Source: Piromyces finnis
Lineage: Eukaryota > Neocallimastigomycota > Neocallimastigomycetes > Neocallimastigales > Neocallimastigaceae
Direction: 5' to 3'
DNA: 64,000 nt
Assembly (NCBI GenBank): GCA_002104945.1
Contig: MCFH01000021.1
Coordinates: 496,001-560,000 of the forward strand
The position numbers and the translations under genes are program-made. The notes under the pieces were generated by a model. It was not told the origin of the DNA, searched no databases, and was given only the letters and a program-made list of their open reading frames with translations. Shown one piece after another: positions 45,001-60,818 of the stretch; positions within the stretch are counted from its first letter, which is position 1, and every line of letters begins with the position of its first letter.

Positions 45001-48000
45001 TAGTATTGAAAAAAATGAAATAAATAAAAATTGCTACAATATTGATTTTAATATTGAAAATGAAAATAAATACGAATATCCAGAATTACATTTGGCATGT
45101 TTATATAATGAAAATAATGACAGTACACTAATGTTAAATGCATTATTAGAAAATGGAAGCTTTGATATTAATGAACAAGATAAGAAATACAAATTTACAC
45201 CATTAATGTTATCAATTGTAAAAGAAAATTATAAAAATGCAAAGATATTATTGAATCATAAAGCAAATGTTAATATAAAAGATATAAATAATAATACCCC
45301 ATTTATATATATGTTAAAATATTCAAAAATAAATGAAGAGATATTCGATATGTTAATAGAAAATGGTGCATATATTGATTATAATTTATTAACTTTTGGA
45401 AAATTTAAAAAAAAAATAGCTGAAAATCAATTGTTTATTACTAATTTAATTAACAAGAAAATAAGATATAAATATAAAAATAATAGAAAAATTTATTCAA
45501 TAAACAAGCCGTTTTTATTTTCTATCCAAACTAAAAATTATAGATTAGCTGAAGAATTATTAAAAAAGAATATTAATATAGAAGAAGAAAATAAAAACGA
45601 TGAAATAAATAATGAAATAAAAAATGACAATAATAATGGAAAAATAAAAAAATTATTAATAAAATATGGCATAATAAGGAATGATGATAATAACTCTAAT
45701 GAAATAGTAATAAAAGAATCTACAACAAATAAGGAATCGGTGAATAATAGAAAGAATGAAGAAGTAATTACTAATGATGAAACAGAAAATATTGGAAAGT
45801 GTGAAAGTAATGAAGAAGTAATAACTAATAATGAAACAGAAAATATTGGAAAGTGTGAAAGTAATGAAGAAGTAATAACTAATAATGAAGAAGAAAATAT
45901 TGGAAAGAATGAAAGTAATGAAGACGCAATGACTAATAATGAAGCAGAAAATATTGGAAAATGTGAAAGTAATGAAGAAGTAATTACTAATGATGAAGCA
46001 GAAAATATTGAAAAGAGTGAAAGTAATGAAGACGTAATAACTAATAATGAAACAGAAAATATTGGAAAGTGTGAAAGTAATGAAGAAGTAATAACTAATA
46101 ATGAAGAAGAAAATATTGGAAAGAGTGAAAGTAATGAAGAAGTGATGACTAATGATGAAACAGAAAATATTGGAAAGTGTGAAAGTAATGAAGAAGTAAT
46201 AACTAATAATGAAGAAGAAAATATTGGAAAGAGTGAAAGTAATGAAGACGTAATAACTAATAATGAAGAAGAAAATATTGGAAAGAGTGAAAGTAATGAA
46301 GAAGGGATGACTAATAATGAAACAGAAAATATTGGAAAGAGTGAAAGTAATGAAGAAGTGATGACTAATAATGAAACAGAAAATATTGAAAAGAGTGAAA
46401 GTAATGAAGACGTAATAACTAATAATGAAACAGAAAATATTGGAAAGAGTGAAAGTAATGAAGAAGTAATAACTAATAATGAAACAGAAAATATTGAAAA
46501 GAGTGAAAGCAATGAAGACGTAATAACTAATAATGAAACAGAAAATATTGGAAAGTGTGAAAGTAATGAAGAAGTAATAACTAATAATGAAGAAGAAAAT
46601 ATTGGAAAGAGTGAAAGTAATGAAGAAGTGATGACTAATGATGAAACAGAAAATATTGGAAAGTGTGAAAGTAATGAAGAAGTAATAACTAATAATGAAG
46701 AAGAAAATATTGGAAAGAGTGAAAGTAATGAAGAAGTAATAACTAATAATGAAGAAGAAAATATTGGAAAGAGTGAAAGTAATGAAGAAGGGATGACTAA
46801 TAATGAAACAGAAAATATTGGAAAGAGTGAAAGTAATGAAGAAGTGATGACTAATAATGAAACAGAAAATATTGAAAAGAGTGAAAGTAATGAAGACGTA
46901 ATAACTAATAATGAAACAGAAAATATTGGAAAGAGTGAAAGTAATGAAGAAGTAATAACTAATAATGAAACAGAAAATATTGGAAAGAGTGAAAGTAATG
47001 AAGACGTAATTACTAATGATGAAACAGAAAATATTGGAAAGAGTGAAAGTAATGAAGAGGTAATTACTAATGATGAAGCAGAAAATATTGGAAAGAGTGA
47101 AAGTAATGAAGACATAATAACTAATAATGAAACAGAAAATATTGAAAAGAGTGAAAGTAATGAAGAAATAATTACTAATGATGAAACAGAAAATATTGAA
47201 AAGAGTGAAAGTAATGAAGAGGTAATTACTAATGATGAAGCAGAAAATATTGGAAAGAGTGAAAGTAATGAAGACATAATAACTAATAATGAAACAGAAA
47301 ATATTGGAAAGAGTGAAAGTAATGAAGAAGTAATAACTAATAATGAAACAGAAAATATTGGAAAATGTGAAAGTAATGAAGAAGTAATAACTAATAATGA
47401 AACAGAAAATATTGGAAAGAGTGAAAGTAATGAAGAGGTAATTACTAATGATGAAGCAGAAAATATTGGAAAGTGTGAAAGTAATGAAGAAGTAATTACT
47501 AATGATGAAACAGAAAATATTGGAAAGAGTGAAAGTAATGAAGAAGTAATTACTAATGATGAAACAGAAAATATTGGAAAATGTGAAAGTAATGAAGAAG
47601 TAATACCTAATAATGAAACAGAAAATATTGGAAAGAGTGAAAGTAATGAAGACGTAATTACTAATGATGAAACAGAAAATATTGAAAAGAGTGAAAGTAA
47701 TGAAGAAGTAATTACTAATGATGAAACAGAAAATATTGAAAAGAGTGAAAGTAATGAAGAAGTAATTACTAATGATGAAACAGAAAATATTGGAAAATGT
47801 GAAAGTAATGAAGAAGTAATAACTAATAATGAAACAGAAAATATTGGAAAATGTGAAAGTAATGAAGAAGTAATAACTAATAATGAAACAGAAAATATTG
47901 GAAAGAGTGAAAGTAATGAAGAAGTAATAACTAATAATGAAACAGAAAACATTGGAAAGAGTGAAAGTAATGAAGAAGTAATTACTAATGATGAAACAGA

Positions 48001-50941
48001 AAATATTGGAAAGAGTGAAAGTAATGAAGAAGTAATACCTAATAATGAAACAGAAAATATTGAAAAGAGTGAAAGTAATGAAGAGGTAATTACTAATGAT
48101 GAAGCAGAAAATATTGAAAAGTGTGAAAGTAATGAAGAAGCAAATATTAATAATGAAACAGAAAATATTGGAAATGAAAAAATAAATATTAATAATATAA
48201 AAATTATAAATGTTGAAAATAAAAATAGGGTTGAAGATTGTTTAATAAACAATGTTAATGAAAATGATAGTAATGATAAAAATAACACATATATAATTAG
48301 AAATGATAATAAAAACAATGCTGATACCAATTTTGAAAATTATAATATTGAAGAATTAATTGATGAAAGTAATAATGAAACTCCTGAACTTCATTTATCT
48401 TGTAATGGTAGCAGAACTGAAATGATACAATTATTATTGAATAATGGTTTTGATATTAATGAACAAGCCGGAAAATATAATCTAACACCATTAATGATGC
48501 TTATTATAAAGGAAGATTATGATAATGCTATTCTTTTTATAAAGCATAATGCGGATGTCAATATTAAAGATATATATAATAATACACCATTTATATATAT
48601 GTTAAAAAATTTAAAAATCAATAAAAATATATATGATTTATTAATAAATCATAATGCAATTGTGGATATTATTCATTTCAACAATAAAAAATTTATTGAA
48701 CAGATCTTACGAAATCAAACTTTCATTAAGCTATTAATCAAAAAGAAAATAAAAATAAGTGATGAAAATGGAATAATTAAATCAATAAGACAGCCATTAA
48801 TATTTGCAATAAAAAGAAATAATATAGAATTTGTAAAGGTGTTAATTGAAAATGGCGCAGAAATTAATGAATTCTCATACAATGGTAATACACCATTAAT
48901 TCAAGCAATAAATAATAACAATGAAGAAATAATTAAATTATTAATTGATAAAGGTGTTGATTTAAAGCAATGTAATAATGAAGGAAAATTACCATCAACT
49001 GTTGCTAAAGAAAGAAATAATAAAAAAGTTATATCAATAATTGAAAATGCATTAAAACAAAATAATACAGTCAGTAATAATGTTTATTCAAGTAATAATT
49101 ACAGCACAACTGATAACAATAAAATCTTTTATAATAGTAATAACAACAACGATAATAATAATATTGATATATATAATAATAATATCAATGCATTTAATAA
49201 CAATTATAGTATTAATGTATATAATAATAGTAGTACCAACTTATTTAATAATAATAACATCAATGTATATAATAATACCAACTTATTTAATAATAGTAAC
49301 ATCAATGTATATAATAACACCAACTTATTTAATAATAGTAACATCAATGTATATAATAACACCAACTTATTTAATAATAGTAACATCAATGTATATAATA
49401 ATAATAATAATATCACTGTATTTAATAATAATAATCTTTATAATAATATCTCATTAAATAATAATAATAATAATGCATATTTATATAATAATAATAATAA
49501 TTCAGGATTAACAAATATAAATGATTACAATATTAACCTAAATCATAAAAAAATATATAATCAGTTATTAAAATTCATTAGAAAAGGACTTGTTAGAGAA
49601 ATTATTAATCTAATTCGAAATGGTGCAAATGTTAATTATGAGTATAAAAATGGTTTAACTCCATTATTATATGCAATTCATAATAAAAATTTAAAAATAA
49701 TTGATTTATTAATATCATATGGAGCTAATGTTGATATGATCAATAAAAATAATTTAACGCCAATAAAATTATCTTTAAATAGTGGAAATATTGAAATAAT
49801 AAAAACTCTTGTAAACCAAAGTTCTAAATTTAATGAAAGTAATAAACATTATAAATCACTCATAGAAGCAATAAACAAGGAAAATGTGTTAGCCGTAAAA
49901 ACTATAATAAATAATAATACACTTGAGCCACACAACATGCTAAAAAAAGTTAAAAAAATTTATTCGAATTTCCATATATCAAATATAGCATTATTTAGAA
50001 CAATTAATAAGAAGCATATTAGTTCCAAACAAAAATATAATGAAATAAAAACTCAAGATAACATTAACAGCATAAAGAAAGAGGAAAATTCTAACTTAAA
50101 TAGAGATAATGAAAATAATATTAATAAAAATTATAATGAACTTATTGAAGAAAATATAAATATTTTTAAATGTATTGATGAAAAAAAATATGATTTAGCC
50201 AAAAAAATAATTTCTTCAAACATGAAAGAAAATATCAATATTAAAAATAAAAAAGGATCCACTGTTTTGACTTATATAATAGTAAGACCAGAAAAGTTTA
50301 ATAATAATCTCTTTGATTTTTTAATTAATAATAATGCTTATATCAACAGAAACATTTTCAATACTGGTGTTAAAACTCTCAATTCCCCCAAATTTATTTC
50401 AAGCTTCTTAAATAAAAAATTAAAAATAAAGTTAAAGGAGAATGATAAGCTAAAATCAATAACTGAGCCACTTTTATATTTAATTGAAAGTAAAAGTTAT
50501 AAATATTTAAACATCATTCTTAATATACTTAAAAATGAGAAAAAAAAAGTCTTAAATCAAAATTTAATTGAAAAAGCCATAGAAATGAATGACTCTGAAG
50601 CTTTAAATACCCTTTTAAAACATATTAATCCCAGAATGAAAAATAGAAAAGGAAAGACTTTATTAATGCATGCAGCTAAATATTGTGACAAAAGTATACT
50701 AAAAATTTTATTAAATAATAGAATAGATATAGATGAAAATGATAAAAATGGTGAAACAGCAATATTCTATGCTGCCAAAAATAATAATTTTAATAATGTA
50801 AAATATTTAGTAAAAAAAGGTGCAAATTTAAAAATAATGAATAATGACGGTAAAAACATTTTAACCTATTGTAATGAATTAAATAAGACAATCATATCTG
50901 AATATTTAACTAAAAAAATAGATAAATTATATAAAAAATAG
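40940..50941 (+). CDS. Giant ankyrin-repeat protein 2 (about 3297 aa) with 54-bp coding minisatellite
   Basis: The second exon, 41059-50941, is open for 9.9 kb. No ATG lies in frame at its start, and an upstream 11-bp exon (40940-40950, ATGGATATAAG) joins in phase 2 to give MDIRDIIIHEIINLNSL. That start is the best available but tentative. The protein is ankyrin helix pairs arranged in the same supermodule as giant 1. The GAYIDY(K/N)L(F/L) signature, or a variant, occurs at residues about 492, 823, 1080, 1440, 2536 and 3096. Each is followed by INKKI and PLIFAI blocks. Low-complexity linkers interrupt it: DYD repeats, a 6-aa array (44757-45010), an 807-aa acidic array (residues about 1570-2376) and an Asn-rich 14-aa array. 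No signal, membrane or catalytic domain is seen, so a large intracellular scaffold is inferred. Confidence 0.9.
41498..41566 (+). repeat. 9-bp coding repeat (Asp-Tyr-Asp)
   Basis: About 7-8 copies of GATTATGAT inside giant ankyrin gene 2, in frame. Confidence 0.93.
44757..45010 (+). repeat. 18-bp coding repeat encoding IEN(T/A)NS
   Basis: Fourteen in-frame units of ATTGAAAATRCAAATAGT. T- and A-type units mostly alternate, so the effective period is 36 bp. Confidence 0.95.
45755..48175 (+). repeat. 54-bp coding minisatellite, 44 full units plus one partial
   Basis: Each unit encodes 18 residues of the type NEEVITNNETENIGKSES. Exactly 44 full units span 45755-48130, followed by a 45-bp partial unit. 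Variants sit at fixed positions (E/D, V/G/A/I, I/M, N/D, T/E/A, G/E, S/C). A nine-unit block starting near 46025 recurs 486 bp later, near 46511, with almost the same order of variants. Confidence 0.97.
49234..49404 (+). repeat. 42-bp coding repeat encoding NINVYNNTNLFNNS
   Basis: About four nearly identical in-frame copies in the Asn-rich linker of giant ankyrin gene 2. Confidence 0.92.
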
Positions 50942-52603
50942 TATATATTTTAATGACCATTATTTATGACCATTTAATTAAATGTACAAATAAAAAAAAT
51001 TGTAATAATTATTAAATAAAAAAAAAATTATATATATATTTTTTTATTATTTTATTAATAGTTTGTATTTTATTAAATGAAGAATGAACAAATTTCATAT
51101 ATAATCCTTATAGAAAGGGAATAAATGTCATAGATCTTGGTTTCCTTTGATAAAAATAGATTAATAACAAAAAAAAAAAAACAGAATTTATTTCATTTTT
51201 TATTATTAAGTAGGTTCAAAACGGAAAAGTATATGATATAGAACGATTATATATTTATATTTAGATAATAAAAAATTTTGATATTGCAATACAATTGCTA
51301 TAAATTTAAAAAAAGATTGACTTATTTTATTATTTTTTATTATACTGAAATACTCTACTGTTATTTACATGGTTTTTATATGCTTTTTTTTCTATAGTCT
51401 ATTTATTTAAAAAAAAAAAAAAAAATTTTTAAAATTTTCGTACATAAATTTCCATTTTTTCAATTTAAAAAATGTATATGAAAAAAAAAAAAAACGCATG
51501 TTTTATACTTTCTTTTTTTATAAATATTTAAAGAATAATTTTAAAAGAGAAGTTATTTAAAAAGTTTACTTTTTAAAGAAGACAAAAAATACTTTAGTTA
51601 TAAATAAATATATATAATAATAATAAAAAAAAAAGTAAGAGCAATTATTAATAATTTTTTATATATACTTTTAAAAAATTAAAGATATGTTTTAAAATTT
51701 TCAAGAATATAAATTATCATTTTTTATTATACTCTTTTATAGTTCTTTTTTTTTGTTTTTTGTTTTTTGTTTTTTGTTCTTTTTTTTTTTTTTTTTTTTA
51801 TAAATAATAATAATAAGAAGAATAAGAATAAACATAATAAAGAATTAATAATGAAAAAGTTAATAAAAATAAAAAATTTCTAAAAATAAAAATAATTTAT
51901 TATCCATGGTGGTGAATAATACATTAATTATGCATCACCAAGGTTTTAAAATAATAAAATGTTCATTTATTTTCCTTTTATATATATATATATGTATATT
52001 ATATATTATTCATATATTTTTTTATTTATTTATTTTTTTTTTAAAAAAAAAAAAAGAAAAAAAGATATTTTTAGTGTATCTAATTCAATTTATTAAGTAA
52101 TTGAAAAAGAAATGTAGTAATTATAAAGATTAATTCTTTTAATGTGATCAAGAGTTAGAAATTTTTATATAAAATTTTAATATTTTAATGAAGTTTAATG
52201 TAATATTTAAATATGTGAATATGTAGAATGTTTATTATTGCTTATTAATTAAAATAATTTTTATTCATATGTAATAATCTTATTTCTATATTTATTATAA
52301 AACATATACTAATAATTTTTTTTCTTTTTTATTTATTTCTTTTTTTTTCTATTCCATATCTTATGAATATTTAATTATTCTTGTATATACTCATATATAT
52401 ATATATTCTATAATTGTAGTTCAAAAATAATATTTGTATATATAAATAATAATAGAAGCACAGTTATAAAACAAGAGGTTGATATCTTCAATAGCATTTC
52501 TTTATGAATAAAATAAAAATATTAATTAATATTTTTTATAAATAATAATTTACCACTTTAAAATATATTTTATTTATTCTTATTTCAACAAATTAGTTAT
52601 TAC

Positions 52604-52640
<37 letters not shown>

Positions 52641-52690
52641 TTGTACATTTCTATTTTATTAAATAAATAAAAAAAAAAAGAACAAATAAT
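50942..52690. other. Gene-free AT-rich region
   Basis: 3' flank of giant ankyrin gene 2 and upstream region of TFG1. Many A/T homopolymers, a (GTTTTTT)n-like run at 51751-51778 and an (ATT)n run at 52600-52640. No exon or RNA gene seen. Confidence 0.5.
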
Positions 52691-55833
<3,143 letters not shown>

Positions 55834-56370
55834 ATGACTTTTTTTTTTTTGAAAAAAAAAAAAAAAAATTGTAAAAATTAAATTTTATATTATTTTTATT
55901 TTCTTTTTTTTTTTCTACTTTTAAATTGTAGTTTTTGTAGTTGATATTATTTAATTTATTATTACCCTTTTTTTTTTTATATCACTATATTATTATATAT
56001 TGTTTATTAGAAAATAACAAATAATAAATTTATACATCAATAAAAATATACATATATATAATTCACAAATTATATGCTTTATTGAGCAATATTCAAAAAA
56101 ACACATATTAATATTTTTTTTATTTCTTTTATTATTTTTATTTATTTTTTAATTTATTTATTTATTTATTATTATTTTTTTTTTATTATTTTAAAAAACA
56201 TAAATATAATAATATTATTAATTATTATATCTAAAAATTCAAAGTCTACTAAAATCAAGTCTATTATGAATAAAATAAACTTAAAATATAATTATATAAA
56301 CTTATAAATGCACTAATATTAAGTGATTATTTTTTAATTTATAAATAGAATTTTTCTATATTAATTTAAT
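55834..56370. other. Convergent 3' region of TFG1 and YOP1
   Basis: A/T tracts and AATAAA-like signals (for example near 56020 and 56040). No gene seen. Confidence 0.5.
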
Positions 56371-57214
56371 TTATTCAGCCTTGTTGTATAATTGTTCAGC
56401 ATTCTTAACAGCCTTGTTAATACCACTATCGATAGCACTTTCATTTTTGAGAAGGTATACTCTAATATATTTATTGTAAATAACTTCAGCACCCTATTAT
56501 TTATTAATAATATATATAAATAATTATTAATTTTTCATTTAATATAAAAAATATTAAAAAATAAAACATTTTCTATATATATCACTAAAATTTATATATA
56601 ATATTTACTCTGAATTGTGGAAGAGATAACCATAAAGTGAAAATACTCTTAAGGAAGTAGTAGAAGGAAACCCAACCAAGAATTTGGTCAGAGAAACATT
56701 CGACTAAGTGAAGGAAACCGAAAACAGTCCAGTAAGTTAACCACTAATTATATAAAAAATACATAATATATATAATTAATTCTTTGTTTCCTATATTTTT
56801 ATTCTTTGAATTATATTCGCCATCAGATTATTATAATATATAGTATTGAAATATTTACTTGGGTATCATCATTCTTATCAGAACTTTCAATAGCCTTGAA
56901 GGAAGCATAAGCTGGGTAAATAAAGGCAATCTTTTAAAAATATTATTTGTTTTTATTTTATTTAAATTTTATTAATAAATATTATTTTCATTATATACAA
57001 TATTATAACTTATTTTTATTGTAATACATACTAAAGTAGATAATAAGTCACCAAAGATATTGAAGAAAATGAAAACTGAAATTACAGCAGCGAAACCAAT
57101 AGTAATATAGGTCTTTAATTTTGGAACCTTTGACTTTTCATCAATGACATTTAAGTATGGAACCTTCTTTAATTCCTTATCGAGTTGATCAATATAGTAA
57201 TTAACCTTATCCAT
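56371..57214 (-). CDS. YOP1: YOP1/REEP/HVA22 ER membrane-shaping protein
   Basis: TB2/DP1/HVA22-family protein that curves ER tubules by inserting hairpins into the membrane. Four exons: 57214-57032, 56930-56859, 56743-56609 and 56493-56371, all in phase 0, giving 170 aa. It opens MDKVNYYIDQLDKELKKV, then has two hydrophobic hairpins (YITIGFAAVISVFIFFNIFG and WLTYWTVFGFLHLVECFSDQ, with ILGWVSFYYFLKSIFTLWL). The family signatures IAFIYPAYASFKAIES and the GAEVIYNKYIRVYL tail are present. The length equals the yeast protein's. Codons end in C far more often than in neighbouring genes (TTC, ACC, AAG), as expected for a strongly expressed gene. Secure. Confidence 0.95.
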
Positions 57215-58597
57215 TTCTGATATTTTTATATTTTTTTTATTTAATATTGTTTTTTTATTTTTTATTTATTAATTAATTATTTAATTAATAAAATAGTTTT
57301 ACTTTTTGTTTTGCTAATTTTAGTTTTTAAAAAAAAATTAATGCTATTATTATTGAATATAATAACTTTTTAATTATTGAATATATAAAAAAAAATTATT
57401 TCATAAACCTTTTATACTTTTACAAAATGATATATTAGTTTATAATCTAGTATATTGTATCAATGTATCATAATTATTTATTTATAAATAATTATTTTTA
57501 AAATAAAGAATATTAATTAAGAATTTCTTCCAATGAGATTAAAGATTTTTTTTTAAAAAAATTAAATTTATTATATAATTAAATATAATTATCCATATAT
57601 TATTGCTATAATTAAATAAAGTGTTATAATAACATAACTGATCAATAATAAAGTATCAATTAAAATCATTATATTAATAATATATGTTTAATATATAATA
57701 AAAAAATAAAATTTAAGAAAACTATAAATTTTTTTTTAAATTCTATATATATTAAATTTTATATTACATTCTACTCATTATATATATTAATAAAAAATAT
57801 AATGAAAAAGTATTTCTGGTAAAAAAAAAAGATTTATATAGTATTTTTCTGGTAAAAATTTTAAAAAAAAATTAATATAAATTTTCCTTATTAAGATTTA
57901 TTAAAGATTTATTGACATATTAAAAAGTTTTTTTTTTATTTAAATACAAGAGATTAAAAGAAAAAATAGTTAAAAAAAATAATAATATTTTCATTATTTT
58001 ATTATTTTTACAAAACTATAATACTATTATAAAACGTAATTATATATGATATTATTTTTTAAACTTAAGAATAAAAGTTTTTTATATATCCCAAATCTAA
58101 TATAAATCATTAATTATATATATATATAATTTCAGATAATTTTAACTTTTTAGTTTTTATTTTATTTGAATATACGACGAATCATTTTTATTTTTGATAT
58201 GGATAAATATATAAATATATATAAAGTTGAAAAAAAAGCATTTTATAGTAATCTTTGATTTATGGGGGATATAAAATATACTAACTCTATTTATATTTCA
58301 TTAATTTGCCAATATTATCATAATTATAAATTTATAAGCTCTAATAATCTATAATTAAATTATTAAAGGTTATAATTGTAAATCAAAGGGAAAAAAATCT
58401 ACTATAATCTAATTTAATAAAAACAATTAAAATGAAATTTTATAAATAATACAAATTAAAAATATTACAAACTATAATAATAAATTAATAAAAATTTAAT
58501 AATATAATTGAACTTAATCTTATTTCATTAATTATTGAAATAATTAAAAATCAGCAAATATTTATAATACAATTATATTCCTAAGCATCAACATATT
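57215..58597. other. Divergent intergenic region YOP1 / EF-Tu-like gene
   Basis: 1.4 kb of A/T-rich DNA with no coding signal. Presumably both promoters. Confidence 0.5.
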
Positions 58598-59287
58598 ATG
58601 GCAATACTAAAAAATGAGAAAAATAAACCACATATTATTATTAGTGCAATTGGCCATACCAATCATGGTAAGACAGCTTTGACAGCAGCTATCACAAAAG
58701 TATTAAAATTTTTAGGTAATGCTGAATATAGAACGTACGATCAATTAAACAGAGAAAGAGGAATTGAAAATTTTATTGTTCCCATTGAATATGAAACAGA
58801 TACTAGAAAATATTCACATATTGACTATCGAGATCATTCTGAATTCATGAATAATTTAATCAAAGGCACTCTTCAAATAGACGGAGCAATATTGGTAGTA
58901 TCAGCTACTGATGGTGTAATGCCTCAAACAACAGAAATTATAACATTAGCTCGTAAAATTGGAATATTGCATTTGGCTGTATTCCTGAATAAGTGTGACT
59001 TGTCTGATGATGAAGAGTTATTAGAATTAGTAGAAATGGAAATAAGAGAATTATTGTCATTTAATGGTTATGATGGTGATAATATACCAATAGTAAAAGG
59101 TTCAGCTTTAGATATTTTAGAATCAAATTCCACAAATGTTAATGCCCCAGTGTATGGTCCAATTATTGAGCTAATGAAAAATGTTGAAAAATATATCCCA
59201 ACCCCACAAAGATCATTTGAATATGAGTATACCGAAGAAAGAGTAGGTGAATTATTAAATGGTATACGAAAAATTAATTTGAATTAA
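58598..59287 (+). CDS. Stand-alone EF-Tu domain-I-like GTPase, switch motifs altered
   Basis: An intronless 229-aa frame, clearly derived from bacterial/organellar EF-Tu: KPHIIISAIGHTNHGKTALT, DGAILVVSATDGVMPQT, FLNKCDLSDDEELLELVEME and IPTPQR all align with EF-Tu domain I. Domains II and III (tRNA binding) are missing; the frame ends after a short novel tail. The P-loop GHTNHGKT (19-26) and NKCD (131-134) and GSAL (168-171) guanine motifs are kept. Switch I, normally RGITIN, is RGIENF and lacks its Mg-binding Thr. Switch II DCPGH is DYRDH (76-80), losing the invariant Gly but keeping the catalytic-type His. A few residues before RERG are also deleted. Nucleotide binding may persist, but elongation-factor function cannot. 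It could be a transferred bacterial gene or a relic of mitochondrial EF-Tu in a lineage whose hydrogenosomes lack a genome. Confidence 0.9.
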   Translation: MAILKNEKNKPHIIISAIGHTNHGKTALTAAITKVLKFLGNAEYRTYDQLNRERGIENFIVPIEYETDTRKYSHIDYRDHSEFMNNLIKGTLQIDGAILVVSATDGVMPQTTEIITLARKIGILHLAVFLNKCDLSDDEELLELVEMEIRELLSFNGYDGDNIPIVKGSALDILESNSTNVNAPVYGPIIELMKNVEKYIPTPQRSFEYEYTEERVGELLNGIRKINLN

Positions 59288-60818
59288 GAAAATTTTTAAT
59301 ATAGTCAATCCAATCCACTCATCATTGTGTAATTTAAAGAGTTTGTATTACTAGTAAAAACAGAAAGCATATTTAATATTAATAATAATAAGTCTAATTA
59401 ATCAAATCTACTAATATTCGCAATAGAAAAATATAATACATAATAAAGGATAACGAATATGATAAAACTATTTAAATAACAAAAACTTAAAAGAAGAAAG
59501 ATATTGTGAAATTCAAAAAGGAATCTAAAAACTGATTAATATTTTATATTAAATGTATTTTTAAATTATAAATATACAAGTGTAAAATAAGAAAAGACTA
59601 TCTAAAGCTTTAATTTTATTTTTTTAAAATAAAATTTTTTTATTTATAATTAATATTATAATATTTTGTTATTTTTTTTTCAAAAAGCTATTTAATATAT
59701 ATTTAATATATAAAATAATTGAATTTTTTTCATTTTTTTTCATAGAAATATTAAATTTATATTGGATAAATTTTGAAAAATAAGAAACTATATTAATTTA
59801 AATTTAATAAAAAACGGCATTTTTTTCTTTTGATTAACAAATTGGAAAATGGGGTACATTATTTGATAAGGAAATTAATCCATCCATTAATATTTGTATT
59901 ATAATACATTTACATTATTGGTTGGAAGTTTTAAAATAAATATTATATGTACATTATTAATGTATTAAAAACTGTATATATTGATATTTTTAAAGTAAAA
60001 CATTTTTAATTTTTAATGGAAATTTTAGGGATTAATTCATATTAAAGTTTAATTATTAACAGAAAAAAAAAGAAGCCATTTATGGACTATTTGTGTTTCA
60101 TTAATTTAAATACATAAAAAAAAAAGAATATTAATAATATATACCTATATATTAGTATTAATAAATAATGATTTAATAATAATAAAATAAAATATAAAAG
60201 TTTATAAAGGATTTTAAAGAAAATTTTTAATATTTATACAATATATATTTTAAAATATATATAAAAAAAAAACTTTATAAAAAATTAACAGAAAAAACCA
60301 CTTTCGTAAACTTTCGTAATTACCAATAAATTTATTTGTTTTATTTTTTAATTAATATCAGAACTTTAATAATATAATTTAGGAACTAGGAATTTAATTA
60401 AATATTAAAAAATACTACCACAATTTTGTGTTACATTATTTAATTATTTGTCATTCATTTTTAAACTATAAGAAAAATATATATATATCTCTTCAATATT
60501 CTTTTTTTTTAAAAATGTAAATAAAATTCATTTTCATAAAAAAAAAAAAAAGAAATGAAAAAAGAATTGTAATAATACAAAGGGGTTATTAAGTAAGTAT
60601 TAATTATAAACATTATTATATACAACGATAATAAATTATATTTAAAATAAAAATAATTAACATTATTACAATAAAATCTAAATTCCAAACTAAAATTTCT
60701 TTTTTTTTTATTTGCATTTATATAGAAAATATATTTCTTTTTTTAATTTTTATATCTAATTTATATTTAAAATAATAATAAATAAAGTGATATTTAAAAT
60801 ATAAATAATCAAAGTATC
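59288..60818. other. Gene-free AT-rich region upstream of pectate lyase
   Basis: No exon, tRNA or mobile-element feature seen. A direct repeat CTTTCGTAA occurs at about 60302 and 60311. Confidence 0.5.

Noticed and set aside
45755-48175. Regular repeat array as a CRISPR or satellite
   Set aside because: There are no unique spacers between identical repeats. The units are contiguous, in frame and inside a eukaryotic gene.
45538-48330. 930-aa antisense open frame, Ser/Leu/Phe-rich and hydrophobic
   Set aside because: It exists only because the 54-bp period is a multiple of three and the unit happens to lack antisense stops. It mirrors the minisatellite and has no domain or independent coding signature.
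49080-49457. Overlapping hydrophobic frames over the Asn-rich linker
   Set aside because: Out-of-frame shadows of the 42-bp repeat in giant ankyrin gene 2.
51906-52100. 64-aa frame with hydrophobic core
   Set aside because: Product of AT/T runs in the upstream region of TFG1; no support from composition or context.
58598-59287. Bacterial contamination explaining the EF-Tu-like gene
   Set aside because: It uses the same A/T-ending codons as its neighbours and sits in continuous eukaryotic sequence between spliced genes.
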